Source: Plantago elongata (Eukaryota; Streptophyta; Magnoliopsida; Lamiales; Plantaginaceae). From it: a stretch of DNA of 29,436 nt. Positions 1 through 16,339 of this stretch are shown here, in pieces. The stretch covers positions 1 to 29,436 of the forward strand of contig JAYMSP010001716.1 of the NCBI GenBank assembly GCA_036897095.1, written 5' to 3'. Position numbers and translations under genes: made by a program. Each line of letters opens with the position of its first letter. Position 1 is the stretch's first letter. The notes under the pieces were generated by a model. The model was not told the origin of the DNA, made no database searches, and saw only the letters and a list, made by a program, of their open reading frames with translations.

Positions 1-26
1 TATATATATATATATATATATATATA
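1..26. repeat. (TA)n microsatellite
   Basis: An uninterrupted TA dinucleotide run at the left edge of the window; its true length is unknown because it is cut by the window boundary. Confidence 0.95.
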
Positions 27-561
27 CTTACTATACATGTTAGGAATAATTGTTTAGGTTTTGATCAACAAATCATATATCTTAATTCGAATAATGTCAA
101 TAAAACAACACCATATACTTATTTAATTGGATTGTACATTTCGACATATTACACGAACTTGCGAAGGACCATTGCCAACATTAATTATTTACGAATGAAG
201 ATTTTAACAAGGCATAAACAAAATAACAAAATTTTATCACGTGGAACTCTTCTCCGATGTCAAAACTTGAATAAATTGTGTACTTCATATGGTATGTATT
301 TAATGTTACAAGTTTGACTACTTTTATTATCTCATTTATATGTATATTGTGGTATCGCAACGAATTTTTACTCGTAATGTGAAGTGATAAAAAGTAATTG
401 ATTACATTTATTATCTCATTTGAATTTTTAGATTGTGAAGTGATAAAAAGTAATACTCTCCGAGAAAGAGGGGAATGGACACGTATGATCTATGTGAAGA
501 AACAAGGGCTGGGATCACTCCAACCCAGAAAAGAAACTCATTGGCCTTCTCTGGAACTCCC
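27..561. other. AT-rich intergenic region upstream of BiP
   Basis: No supported gene lies here. Short open frames exist but have no recognisable domain, and one runs through the BiP promoter elements. The only structure seen is an imperfect local duplication: a segment ending in GTGAAGTGATAAAAAGTAAT occurs at 362-398 and again at 422-454, each preceded by TTATTATCTCATT (324-336 and 409-420). Confidence 0.6.
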
Positions 562-577
562 ATTGGTCCACGTCACC
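562..577 (+). promoter_or_regulatory. ER stress element ERSE-II / P-UPRE, copy 1
   Basis: The sequence ATTGGTCCACGTCACC contains the exact ERSE-II core (ATTGG-N-CCACG) and closely matches the plant unfolded protein response element described in BiP promoters. Such sites are bound by ER-stress bZIP factors (bZIP28 and bZIP60 in Arabidopsis) together with NF-Y. It lies about 305 bases upstream of the BiP start codon, the most distal of three copies. Function is inferred from the motif and its position. Confidence 0.85.
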
Positions 578-601
578 CAAAATGACACATTTGCACCATT
601 G

Positions 602-617
602 ATTGGTCCACGCTGGC
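602..617 (+). promoter_or_regulatory. ER stress element ERSE-II, copy 2
   Basis: ATTGGTCCACGCTGGC repeats the 11-base ERSE-II core exactly, 40 bases downstream of copy 1 (about four helical turns, so on the same DNA face). It sits between copies 1 and 3 upstream of the BiP TATA box. Confidence 0.8.
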
Positions 618-686
618 ACCTATGACACTACAATTCGAACTGAAACGTTCCCAATTAAACGGGAAATGACTCATACTCGCTATTTG

Positions 687-702
687 ATTGGTCCACGTAT
701 GA
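687..702 (+). promoter_or_regulatory. ER stress element ERSE-II, copy 3
   Basis: ATTGGTCCACGTATGA is the third exact ATTGG-N-CCACG core, 85 bases downstream of copy 2 and about 54 bases upstream of the TATA box, in the same orientation as the other two. Confidence 0.8.
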
Positions 703-740
703 ATCGATGACGGGTGTTTGTATAACCCGACTTGCCATGT

Positions 741-748
741 TATATAAA
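741..748 (+). promoter_or_regulatory. TATA box of BiP
   Basis: TATATAAA lies 126 bases upstream of the BiP ATG and just downstream of the three ER-stress elements. A start of transcription about 30 bases further on would leave a 5' untranslated leader of roughly 90 bases rich in A and C, ordinary for a plant gene. Confidence 0.75.
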
Positions 749-866
749 TTCACACTTCCTCTTAACAACTCCAAAATAACACACACAACTCAAACAAAAT
801 AACCAAATCTCACATATACACAGATCCTCTGTTACACAAGCTTGAATTGCATTGAGCTTCCTTCAA

Positions 867-4839
<3,973 letters not shown>

Positions 4840-5531
4840 ATGAATTAGGCTTCAGTTTTGTGTTGTTTTAAGTGATGACAGATAACAGGAATAGGTTCCA
4901 AAACTTTATGCATTTATTTTTTCGCCAGCCAGAGAAATTTTGAGGACTAGTAAAAAGGTGAAAATGGGGTCACGCAAGGGGATAATTGGATTTCCCATGA
5001 CCAGTATACTCTTGGTTATTTTAACCAGCCTTGTTCCCTTCAAGTACCTTGAACTGAATTTTCTACTGTATTTCACCTGTAATGTTTATGCTTGGAAATG
5101 AATGCTGCTACCTTTTTTTTTCATAGAAGTCATTTTGTTAGATTCATGCATTTTCATTATTCCATTTAAAAATTCTCCTACCTAGTTACCTGAGTCATGG
5201 TTTACTTCATACATTTGAATTTTGCGGTAGAGGAATATGTTCGAAGATCACATACTACGTATTTCACTTTACATGTCAGATAGTCAGAACAGAAGACTAG
5301 AATGTTATCTTTTTGTGTCTGAATTTGTGATTTCCTGAGTTGTTTGCAATTAAATGTTGGTTTATTTTTTAATTTCTCACTTGTCGCTTAACGACTAATC
5401 TAACCGAGTACTGTCGGATCTTTTTTAAGGGATGATATTTTGTGATTTTTACAAAATTTAAATCTGGAACTCAAAATTTTATTCAAGTGCACTCAATTTC
5501 CTTACCAGTTAATTCGACATTCATTGGCAGG
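4840..5531. other. BiP 3' UTR and AT-rich spacer
   Basis: The 3' untranslated region of BiP begins here; its end cannot be fixed, but T-rich stretches up to about 5150 are compatible with polyadenylation. Beyond that nothing recognisable was seen before the RNase H relic. Confidence 0.5.
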
Positions 5532-5829
5532 TTAAATGTTGATTGAAGTTCACATACATCTGCTAATCAAAGCTGGAATCGGTGGTGTTGTCTGAAATGA
5601 ACGAGGTGTGTGGCTATGGGGTTTTGCAAATTGGATCCAAGTGTCTTCAACTACTATGGTTGAATTGCAAGCTTGAAGTTGGGACTTGAACAAGTCAGGG
5701 AAAGGTCAAAGGAGATATCAGAGGATTGAAATTGAAATTCGGAAGCTGTGAATTTGGTCTTGGGGAGATAGAGCAACCGGCTGCTGAGCCACTTTTGGAG
5801 TCTACCTCCCTTATTTGATTGCAAAAAGG
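5532..5829 (+). pseudogene. Decayed RNase H domain (RVT_3 / non-LTR retrotransposon type)
   Basis: Conceptual translation across at least two frames recovers the landmarks of the plant RNase H-like domain found at the end of LINE polyproteins and in related domesticated genes. An LNVD-x-SS start (5532-5552) is followed by AGIGGVV-x-NERGVWLWGF (from 5572), then SSTTMVELQA and LKLGLEQVRER, and near the end LPPLFDCKK (about 5803-5829). A stop codon replaces the Gly after LNVD and another replaces an Arg after GGVV, and there are frame changes. The pieces are collinear and spaced as in the family. No reverse transcriptase or other domain is next to it, so it is an isolated fragment, probably the worn 3' end of a LINE. 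Confidence 0.6.
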
Positions 5830-6774
5830 TTTTTTCACTTACCTAGACCATTAATTTCATAGTGATAATTTGAAATTATCATTTTAATATGTACATAAAC
5901 GTCTATTGGAATACATGCCGATCTACCTTGTAATATCATTTTTGGACTATGATATAGTCTAAAGGCTGATAGTCCTCATTCATAACATGGATCATGTTCG
6001 TGAAAAAATATGACCACCACCAGATACATTATTGAGAGATGGTTTTTTAGAATTTTAGAAGACTTGTTTAAATATAAATTAAATAGAAAAAGAGTTAAAT
6101 AAATCTCAATTGCAATGTTTTGATTTTTTTTAGTAAACATTTAATGCAAATACTTTTAAACTTACGAAAATAACACAAAATAACCACTAGACATTTTATT
6201 TTTACTATTTTCATTTTAAAAAGGGAAGAAATTGTTTTTTAGTTACTTTACCAATAGCTCATTTTCATAGATGCCGGATCTCCCCCGTTTACCCTTACTC
6301 ACAGTGAATGTGAGATCCACATTTAATAATATACGGGTCCCATACTCCTTGTGAGTAGGGTAAGAATTCCAACATGGAGGTGGTGAAAGATGGTGATACT
6401 AGGTACATGAAGATGTAAAAATTTTGGTTTTCCACACATTTGCTTCATTTGTGGTTCACTGAACGGTAAGGAAGTATGATCGTATGATATGATCAATAGT
6501 TCTGACACAAAATGGAGCACAACAAAAACCTCAAAAAATGATCGGATCCTATATGGAAACAACTAAAAAGCATCCATCAAGTCACCTCCAACAATTCAGT
6601 AACAACACAAAGGTGGACATGACTTTCATCCATGAATGAAATTACCCGTTTAACAACTCAGGCACTGACAAAACCAACAATAAAACTCACAACATGTAGA
6701 GAGGCATGAATCAACTCCATCGGTTAGTATAGGATGTACATGAGTGGAATTATTGATCTGTAGAACATGTCAAG
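5830..6774. other. Spacer and presumed ACBP 3' UTR
   Basis: This AT-rich interval holds no supported gene. The part nearest 6774 should be the 3' untranslated region of the acyl-CoA-binding protein gene on the minus strand. One 79-codon open frame on the minus strand (6323-6562) has no recognisable domain. Confidence 0.5.
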
Positions 6775-9700
6775 TCAATCAGCTGCTTTAGTTACACCCT
6801 GCATCCAAGCCCAGTTAGTTTCACAGTGATCACTAGCCGTCAATCCCTCCTCATCCTTTATCTCTTTATCTGCACCTTGCTTCACAAGGAACTCGGCTAT
6901 GTCTTCTCTCTCACATACCGCAGCATAGTGTAACGCAGTTTGACCTTCATTATCCTAAGCGTAAAGAAAAAGAGAATAGAAAGCAAGCAAAAACAAGATA
7001 TGCATCATCTTTTCTTGCTATGTTTACTGTAGAGGGTATCATAAACGGATAAACCCAACGATTAGGTATCATACATTCAAAGAATGCAAAACAACCAATT
7101 TCTGCCTCCATGGTTCTATGATACAAATACTTGCAAGTCTGTCATAAATCAATGTCACTATGACGATTCATGATGCATATTCCATTTTATTTATATCTTA
7201 TCTTTTCAATATTCAACCACTATTTTTTCTTTTCAATTCTTTCTCTAATTAAACCCAGAAGCAGAAACCGAGGGAAGAAAATTATCAGAATCATGTACAG
7301 CAAATTACTCCTTTACTCTATATCAAACAGTCAAAACCGAAGTAGTGTACCATCAGGAACCCATGTAACGCAAATTTCCACTATACCTTAGCATTAACAT
7401 CGGCATTGTTTTTCAGAAGCAATGATGCTGTATTCATATGGCCTCTATCAACAGCCCAGTGCAAAGCAGTGCGGCCCTCACTATCTGCAGAAAATTAAGG
7501 AAGAGATGAACTCCTTTGAAAGGCAATAATGTTTACTATTTGTCAACACAGAAAATTATACTATATCATTGAGCATGGAATGGAAGTATGCAACTATGCA
7601 CACAGCAAAATGTAGCAAGTAAAACGGTAGTAATATACAGTATTTAATTTTGTGAGACAAATAATAAAGAAACCAGTCTCATTGCGGACTTTTTTTCCCT
7701 ACTAATGACTTTCACAGTACATGCCTTCAAAAAATTTGTTTAGCAACATATCCACAGGCTTAAAGATTTTATAATGTTACTAACCCTTTAGATTCAAGGG
7801 CACGCCACTTTGGATGCACTTAAGCAGCTTATCTTCATCACCTTCACGTGCAAATGCATGTATAGCATCCAATTTGCTGCAATAAGGAATTACGACAAAT
7901 TAAATATTGAATTTCCTCCCAGTAATCATAAGTACAAAACATTTAGTGACACATCAGTTGACTGATGTTCAAGAAAGAGTCCCCGGCGCCAATTCACCAC
8001 AGTAATTACACAAGCCTTTCTATGAAATACGTCAACAGGTGATGGTAGAGACTGTATTTAAACGTTAGGCCTATATACCAGAAGCACTATAACAGAGCTG
8101 CAGGAAGGCCAGCTGTGGACACACATGGATACAATTATACAGTCTGAAAGGCAGCATATCTAAAAAAAAGGGGGAGGAAAGAAAAAGAAGGAACAAAAAT
8201 GGACTCCATATATATCTTGCAGCTCAAGAGAGCAACTATACTAAAAACTTTCTCCAACAGATCTGATAGAATACTAGGCATCTATTATCCAAGTAACAAC
8301 AAAGAGCATCTTTACAACTTTTAACCCAGTTGCATCCATTATAATAGAGTGCGATTGGAGACGGCCGTGAGAATTTTTTTTTTATGAATATATGCAAATC
8401 AACAGAGGAATTCATTATCCTAGACCTAGACAATATGCATGCCACACACCAAGAGATCGTCCTGATATAAAGAAAGCAGCAGAACATAGTAGTCGAAGTG
8501 CAATGCAATAGTAGTTTGGTAACGTTTTGGTAACATGGTAGTTTACTTTTATACCCTAGAGGTTAAGGTCCTCAGTGTAACTAGGGCCAGTTCTTGCCCA
8601 TCTGCGGTTTCTTTATGAATAAAAAGGAGCCTGCCTCCATTCAGTTAAAAACATCTATTAAGCATATAGATAAATTTCAGGATCCTTACAACTCACTCCC
8701 AGGTTCCTCTTCATGTATAAAGGAGCTAAAAACAGGTCCCATAGGTCCTTTTGAGCCTGCATCATTGCCTTCTTGACTCCTTTTCTTCTGCCATCAGCAC
8801 AGCATATAGTATATCAGATGGCAATGGTAAGATAGAATGCCAAAAATGGTACTCCCTCTGCTCCAATAGTAATGTCCACTACGAGTTTCTGTGCCAGTCT
8901 TTGACCACGAATCACTCATAAGCTATGTTTGTATAACACAAAAAATGAAAGTATACTATGGAAATATATTTCATGCACTTTTAAGCATAATTTTTAACTT
9001 TTATACCGCATATTTTTGGAGTAATTCGTAGTCAAGACAAACGTGGACAAAATAGGACATTACCAATGGGTTTTGGCAAAAATGGGCAAGAAACAATTAA
9101 AAAAAATCCTGATCTCACAGTTTCAGCGCCCGCACCCCAGGTAGGATATAACCCAGTCACGGTGTCAATGTACTGCTCCATTGCTTCTTCAGGAGGCATG
9201 GTACCTAACTTTTGCCATGCTTGCCTACAGACAGATAACCAATTCATTCTAGTAGTTAGCCAGCAGATACTCAGAGAGAGGAGAGAGGCAAAAGAAAAAT
9301 GAGATGAAACACAAGAAATCACATCAAAGTACTTCAATTTTACAGTTTGTGCTCTCAACAGATAAAATATATCTGTCCATTGTCCAGATTCATCACACGT
9401 TCAAAGTAGACACACATGGTTGGCCTGAGAATGTGAAAGCAGTATAGAGACTAGGGAGCAGATAAAGGAACGTTCATAAGAGATTTCAATACAATTTGGA
9501 CCTGAACAGGAACAAGCTTACAAATACAACCATAAAGAAGACGAACTATCATGGACCCCATAGACAGTTCATCTTCCCCTCAGCATCTCAACACTATTAA
9601 AAGGAACAGAATTATCAAAATAAATTTCCATCTCACACATGGTCACTTTAAACACCTCATCAGCATATTCAAAATTTAAATCAATTTGCTAAAGCCCACA

Positions 9701-11276
9701 GAAGGAAGAAAGTGCTCTGAAGCAAAGAGACGATATCACAACTTAGAGGAAAATTTCTATTCAGAAAGTATTACTTGTGCAGACATCTAAGGTAAACATC
9801 CCAAATATGCCTCACTTATATTTAACAAGCAATAATTTTTCAAGCCTCAGATTGCATAGTGTGCTGGAAATAAGCATCCCAAAGATGCTGCAATTATATC
9901 AAAGGACATGATTTTTTCAAGCCGCAGATTGCATTCTCTACTGAAATCTGCATGATCCTCGCTTGATTGGTCATGAGGTTTCCATCTTAATATTGTTACT
10001 AGTTTCTACTAGCATATTGTTCTCTCAAACCAAATTGAAATCCTAAGAAAGTAAAGTCAAGATGATAGTGCACAATGAGTAAAATCGATACTCGGCTCAA
10101 CAGGGTCCTCAGTTCAATGCATGACCTCATAAAGGTATGAAACAAGCGTAACACCATTGATGCCCGTAAACAAGAAGATCATTACCGAGACACGGATGGA
10201 TCCTCTGGAAAGCATGTATATTCCCTACTTTTAATAAAGTTGGTCTGGGAGTAGCCACAACCAGAAAATGAGGGGACAATCAGGAATCCTAATTTGCTTT
10301 TTTTTTAACTGATTTTGCATTAATCTGTGACAGGAATTCTTAATCTTTAAGCCCCAGCCCAAAATATTTCAGGTAAACCAACACATGACTAATATTGATA
10401 AGATAGTACTAAATATCTCCTCAACAGATGTAAAAGAAACTAGAACATGTAACAGTCAAATGAGAGGCCAACCAAACATATGATTTCCAGAGAACTTCCT
10501 ATTATTTTTCTGTGCGCGGTGATACAGATACAGCGTTGAGTTTATTAATCTTTGTCGGATGCAGTCCCTAAAGTTCAAATCACAAACTAAACACATATAC
10601 TGAGCAATCATAATTATCCAATGCAACATACAAGCAATTAAACTGGTAGGATACTGGGTACTAACACTTGTAATTAACACTCAACCTCGAGTTCCTACTT
10701 TCCGATAACGATCTAACTATCCAATCTAAAGAATAGAACTCAAAAAAGGAGCTGAAAAACTAACTGAACACACAAGTTGCTTCAAATAATAACAATCAGA
10801 TGAAAAGAAGATGATCACTACCATTTGGCACGAGCAGTCATTTTGAGAGCAGAAGGCTGAGGAGTTGAACAAGGACCTTCGGTGGCAATCTTATACAAAG
10901 CATAGAGCTGCAACTGAACGTCATTCGAAACCTTCATACCGGCACGATCGGCGGCCGTGGCAGCAACAAAAGCTGTAGCAGCACTAAATGTCTCATCCAA
11001 TTCAGTGCTCTCCACTCCTTCCCAATCATCGTCGCTATCACTCACAACCACACTTTCATTTTCCGAATTCGATCGAAAATTCTCGGTAATCAACGGCTGT
11101 TTCTCTTCGGAGATTTGTTGAGTATCCAATTGCTCGAGTTCGGGTTCGGATTCAGAACGAGTGATCCGGAGGTTATCCTGGCGGAAGGCGAAGATGATGG
11201 AGAAGAGCTTAGCGAGTAGAAATGAGAAAAGGAGGCCGAATATTACTGACTGAGCGAACTGCTGCCAGTCAGCCAT
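6775..11276 (-). CDS. ACBP: Membrane-anchored acyl-CoA-binding protein with ankyrin repeats (ACBP1/ACBP2 type), six exons
   Basis: Proteins of this class bind long-chain acyl-CoA esters at the ER and plasma membrane and contact partners through ankyrin repeats. Exons on the minus strand: 11276-10822, 9224-9119, 8787-8690, 7876-7785, 7484-7387, 6954-6775. They join in frame to 342 residues, close to the Arabidopsis ACBP1/2 size. An N-terminal membrane segment (about residues 10-31) is followed by an acidic Ser/Asp/Glu-rich linker. The acyl-CoA-binding domain (about 95-187) keeps [13 protein letters not shown] and AKWQAWQKLG, whose Tyr and Lys residues contact the ligand. Ankyrin repeats fill about 221-330 ([34 protein letters not shown]). 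Intron 1 is 1.6 kb. The start ATG is the first in the open frame and gives the membrane anchor. The gene looks intact. ACBP1 and ACBP2 cannot be told apart by eye. Confidence 0.93.
8850..9070. mobile_element. Stowaway-like MITE in ACBP intron 2
   Basis: The left end, following a TA, starts CTCCCTCTGCTCCAATAGTA, a classic Stowaway/Tc1-mariner terminus. Inside it, GTCTTTGACCACGAAT (about 8898-8913) is matched in inverted form by ATTCGTAGTCAAGAC (about 9023-9037), and GTCCAC on the left is matched by GTGGAC on the right. The outermost right end is eroded: AATAGGACATTACCAATGGG is only a partial inverted match to the left terminus. It codes for nothing. It ends about 50 bases from the exon 2 splice donor but does not disturb it. 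Confidence 0.7.
9795..9947. repeat. Imperfect 75-base tandem duplication in ACBP intron 1
   Basis: Two adjacent copies, about 9795-9871 and 9873-9947, each run from CATCCCAAA(T/G)ATGC through TTTTTCAAGCC(T/G)CAGATTGCAT to CTG(G)AAAT. Divergence of roughly a quarter of positions suggests an old event. No function is apparent. Confidence 0.7.
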
Positions 11277-12186
11277 CGCCGAGTGGAAAATGGAACCCTA
11301 GAAAATCGCCGATCGGAAGTAAGCGGCGGAGGAACGGAGGCGCCGCCTGTGCACCACAACTACAAGCTTCGATTTAATTTTATTTTATTTTATTTTGTTG
11401 CTGACGAATGTCAAATGCCTTTTGCTTTCAAACAGGGAATAGTAGTAGATTGGATCGTTTGTAGTAAGTGGACGATGTTATGGGATAATTTATTAAACTA
11501 TTAAGTAGAGAGTTTTTAATTTTAATTTGTAACAAATTTTAAATTATAGTATGAATTTTAATTAAGTTTGGTATATATTTTTAAAATGAAAATATATAAT
11601 AGTTCAGTTTAAATCTTCAAAGGAACATGAAAAATGAAAAAGTTGTTCCATAAAATTTCATAATTGTCATGCGGTCACCCGATCATACACACAAAAGAAT
11701 TATTATTTTACAAACATAATTTTTCATGTTGTTTTTATCAATCCCTTTCTGCATTTGGTATGTACCACCCCACAAAAGGCACAAATTATAGTTCTACAAA
11801 TATAATTTCACACCCCCGAGAGCACATTGTGGAGGCCTATAACGTAGAAAGAAAGGGATTTTTCCCACCTACATCGAAATGGACATTATATTTCGGTCGG
11901 TATCGGTTCGATTTTTGGTATTTTTCAATTTTTTGATTTTTTACAACCTTAATATGTGTACAAAAAAATAGTAGTATCTCTCGCAACTCATTGCGTTATG
12001 GTTATGGTCCTGGCGCAATTTTATTAGGAAAAATATATATTTCTAACAACCAAAAACACTTAAAACAGTATAACTTCATCCCCTATAAGACAATTATAAA
12101 AGATGAATTTTGTATTACATTACATCCCATTTAAGTGTTGTAGAATTCACATTAGCAAACTTATATGTATACTCAAATATAGATAT
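11277..12186. other. ACBP 5' flank and AT-rich spacer
   Basis: The ACBP 5' leader and promoter must begin here, reading leftward; no confident TATA box was picked. The remainder is AT-rich and no gene is supported. The missing first exon of RPL3 was looked for here and not found. Confidence 0.5.
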
Positions 12187-12500
12187 CACTACAAGAATAC
12201 AACCGTTTAATGAGGGCTTTTAACGACATATAAGATATGTCGTAGAGTAGCGACGAATCGCCACTCTCTAACGACATATACTATCCGTCATTATATATTA
12301 CGACGGATAGTTGAATACGTCGTAATATAACGACGGACAACTAATCCGTCGTTATATATAACGATGGATTGATATATCCGTCGTAAGGTAACAACGGATA
12401 AAACAATCCATCGTTAAAATAGTTGACCCGTTTTTTTAAAAAAAACAATGAAGTCAACGACGGATAGTTATATCTGTCGTTAGGACGGATTATAACAGAA
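12187..12500 (+). mobile_element. CACTA (En/Spm-like) transposon left end with subterminal repeats
   Basis: CACTACAAGAA at 12187-12197 is the terminal inverted repeat motif of plant CACTA elements and is oriented so that the element extends to the right. It is followed for about 300 bases by many short direct and inverted units of the types ACGACGGATA and TCCGTCGTTA (roughly 12223-12490). This is the subterminal repeat array bound by the transposase in this superfamily. No matching right end (TTCTTGTAGTG with inverted subterminal repeats) was found in the rest of the window. The element is therefore either one-ended and truncated or has an eroded right end. Confidence 0.85.
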
Positions 12501-12693
12501 CCGAGGGGGAGACTTCTCCCTCACTCTTTTCTTCTTCTTTTCTCTCCTCACTGTTTTGTCCGGCAATTTTGGGGTTACGGCCATTTATTGGTGGTTCCGG
12601 TCGTTCTTGGTCATTTTGCGAAGCTCGTGTGATGGGGAATCAATTTGCGGACTTGATTTCAAGTTTTCTTACGCTATTTCTTCCGAATTCGAG
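12501..12693 (+). other. Possible 5' exon of a CACTA-borne transcript
   Basis: Directly after the subterminal repeats comes a CT-rich, leader-like stretch (12510-12555) and then an ATG at 12632. A 20-codon frame (MGNQFADLISSFLTLFLPNS) runs into a good splice donor, GAG|GTAATTT, at 12693/12694. Joined to the first RPL3 exon that is present (13511), the frame would not continue as RPL3, because the phase is wrong and it soon meets a stop. So it would be a non-coding or unrelated leader exon. The peptide was not assigned to any family. This is an inference from layout only. Confidence 0.3.
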
Positions 12694-12718
12694 GTAATTT
12701 AGCTAAAACCCTAACTAC

Positions 12719-12780
12719 ACATGTCATAGTATTATAAAGTGTGTTCGACTACTACTATACATGTCATAGTATTATAAAGT
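12719..12780 (+). repeat. Direct repeat, 22 bases with a 40-base period
   Basis: The unit ACATGTCATAGTATTATAAA plus GT occurs at 12719-12740 and identically at 12759-12780. It lies between the CACTA end and the RPL3 fragment. Perfect identity implies a recent duplication. Confidence 0.85.
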
Positions 12781-13510
12781 TTATGTCCATGTTTGCTTGT
12801 TGATCATTAGAAATATGTCTGCATATTCTACTATGTATGATATATATTTCTATGCTGTTCTGGCCAACTATATATCCCCTATTTAGAATATTACAGTAAA
12901 GTCTTACTGTGAACACTTATTTTGAATAGTTCAATAATACTACATGACCTTCATATAATTTTCTGAACAACTTTACATTTAATTCTATGTATCATGTATG
13001 AGTTCTTATAATGTTAAAATTTTATTTTCTCTTCTTTCCTTGGACCTGATGCCAAAGCACACACCTCTGTATACTAACTTTACTCTGATATCTAAATTGC
13101 AACTGTATTTCAATGTTGTAGGAAAAAAATTAATATGATACTGATAGTAAATTTCATATGATGCACCAACAATGAAATTGTACTTACATGATGGAAGTAT
13201 CTATATAAACCATCTGTTCACAAGTATTTTAAAAGTTGTCTGAGATTCTAGTGTTGACAAAACGTGTGTTCATACATTGCTAAAACTTCTGCTTGTTGCC
13301 TGATTGATCCTTCCTGCTTAGGTGTTTTATGATAAATTAGGTCTAGGATATTTGGCCATTGTTTATCGTTTTGTTACATTCTTGATCTTTTCATGATTTA
13401 TCTCGTTCCTTGTACATGTCTTTAACAAGAAATGTAATACATTATCATGTACCTTTGTGAGAATAAGCTATGGATGATATCTGATTATTCTAATTTGTTT
13501 GGGCTTACAG

Positions 13511-14939
<1,429 letters not shown>

Positions 14940-16339
14940 GTTATTTATTGGCTGCTGGCACCTGGTCTTTCTAGTTCTTGCTATCAAAATTTGAACCTTT
15001 TTATCAGATGTTTTTAGTAGTCAGATTTTGTAACTCTACAATTTTGCATTTGGAACTTTTGAATCTGTTGAAAACATATTCTCATCATTCTATTCATCTG
15101 TTTGGATTTGGTTAAGTTTTATCAACTCTCTTGTTAGCTTTAAATGTCGAACTTGATTATAGCAATTGAGGATGTTTATGATAATCTTGGGACATCTGTA
15201 GGTAGTTAGGGATGGACTTTAAGGGGAGGATTACCTACCTTTTATATTCATGATAAGAATTGCAAGCAGTACTATTAATCATAAATTCAGCTTGGATTGC
15301 GGTTATGTACAGTTGTGCAGACCAGTTTTATTTTGGACCATGATAGGGAAGAGCTTGGACATGAAACATCAACCCTGTTCGTGTAATTGGACCAGGACCA
15401 AAGATTTTATTCTCAACAAACGAACTATCAGAGGTCAGAACCATGTCTGTGTTGATCGTTCCAACGCTAGAAATCAACTGTCACAACACATTGAAACCAA
15501 AGAATTGAATGCTTACGAACTAATGTAAAATTTATAAAATTTTAGCTTAAACGAACATGACCAAATAGTTGTGATGTTGGTCGAATATAAACCGATGGTA
15601 TCATATTGATATTTGATTTGAAATGCATCTCTAATTTCAACGAGGAGTCTAATTTTCAGAAAATGTTGAAAAATAATGGCTTGGTCTTTGCTTGCCCAGG
15701 ATCTTGTGTACCTTTAGTTCCCCAACTCTAATTGTAAAGGTTTTGTGACTTTCTACAACACATTGTTGTGACTTGTACCTCGTGGACGTGTGGTAACCTT
15801 CACCAAACTAGTTGTAAGTCTACATACTTCGTTTGCTAATGCTACAATTCTTAATGCTAATATTACAACAACATTTAAACTAAGAAAACTATATGCCAAG
15901 CTCAATTGACTGCTACAAATCTGCCACATAGGCCTCATCTCAACCAATTTACGGCCTCCCTTTGTTTTTTGCCATGAACAGTTGCCATTTTAGGTCGCAA
16001 TAACAAATTGTAACAAACATGAAAATTATAAAACGGTCGAAACGAAAGTGGATTTAAAGTTCGAACGAAAATTTTATAGCCGTTTAAATGAAAGCGTATG
16101 AAATTCGAGCATCTTTAAAATTTGGACATAACTTTTGCATTGGCTAGAGTTGGACTGATCATACTTGATCATACTTACTGTTACCTACAAAATATATAGT
16201 ATTGAAAACCAAATGAACTGGAAAAGTAAGTAATGTACATAGAGAAGCTCAACATATAGAGCTGTACAGTCTAACCGTTTATAACTGAAATGTAAAAGTA
16301 ATTATGCATTAGTTACATGTGTAAATCGTAAGAGGTCAA
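14940..16339. other. RPL3-like 3' flank and intergenic spacer
   Basis: The first 150-200 bases look like the old RPL3 3' untranslated region. The rest shows no supported gene. A 92-codon frame at 15250-15528 has no recognisable domain. From about 16150 to 16339 the sequence may be LTR remains of the minus-strand copia element to the right, but no ends could be defined. Confidence 0.4.

Noticed and set aside
132-625. Two short open frames (132-317 and 398-625, plus strand) upstream of BiP
   Set aside because: They have no recognisable domain and unusual composition. The second overlaps two of the three ER-stress promoter elements, so both are taken as chance frames.
6323-6562. 79-codon open frame, minus strand, in the BiP-ACBP spacer
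   Set aside because: No domain, no splice context and no matching promoter. It fits random expectation in an AT-rich spacer.
8236-9358. Open frames inside ACBP introns and opposite its exon 2
   Set aside because: They are intron read-through or antisense shadows of exon 2 (9119-9224). The coherent six-exon model explains the true coding parts.
12187-12500. CRISPR-like or palindromic phage-type repeats
   Set aside because: The repeats are short, variable, in both orientations and next to a CACTA terminus in a plant nuclear context. They are a transposon subterminal array.
15250-15528. 92-codon open frame downstream of the RPL3 pseudogene
   Set aside because: No similarity that could be recognised and no splice or leader context.
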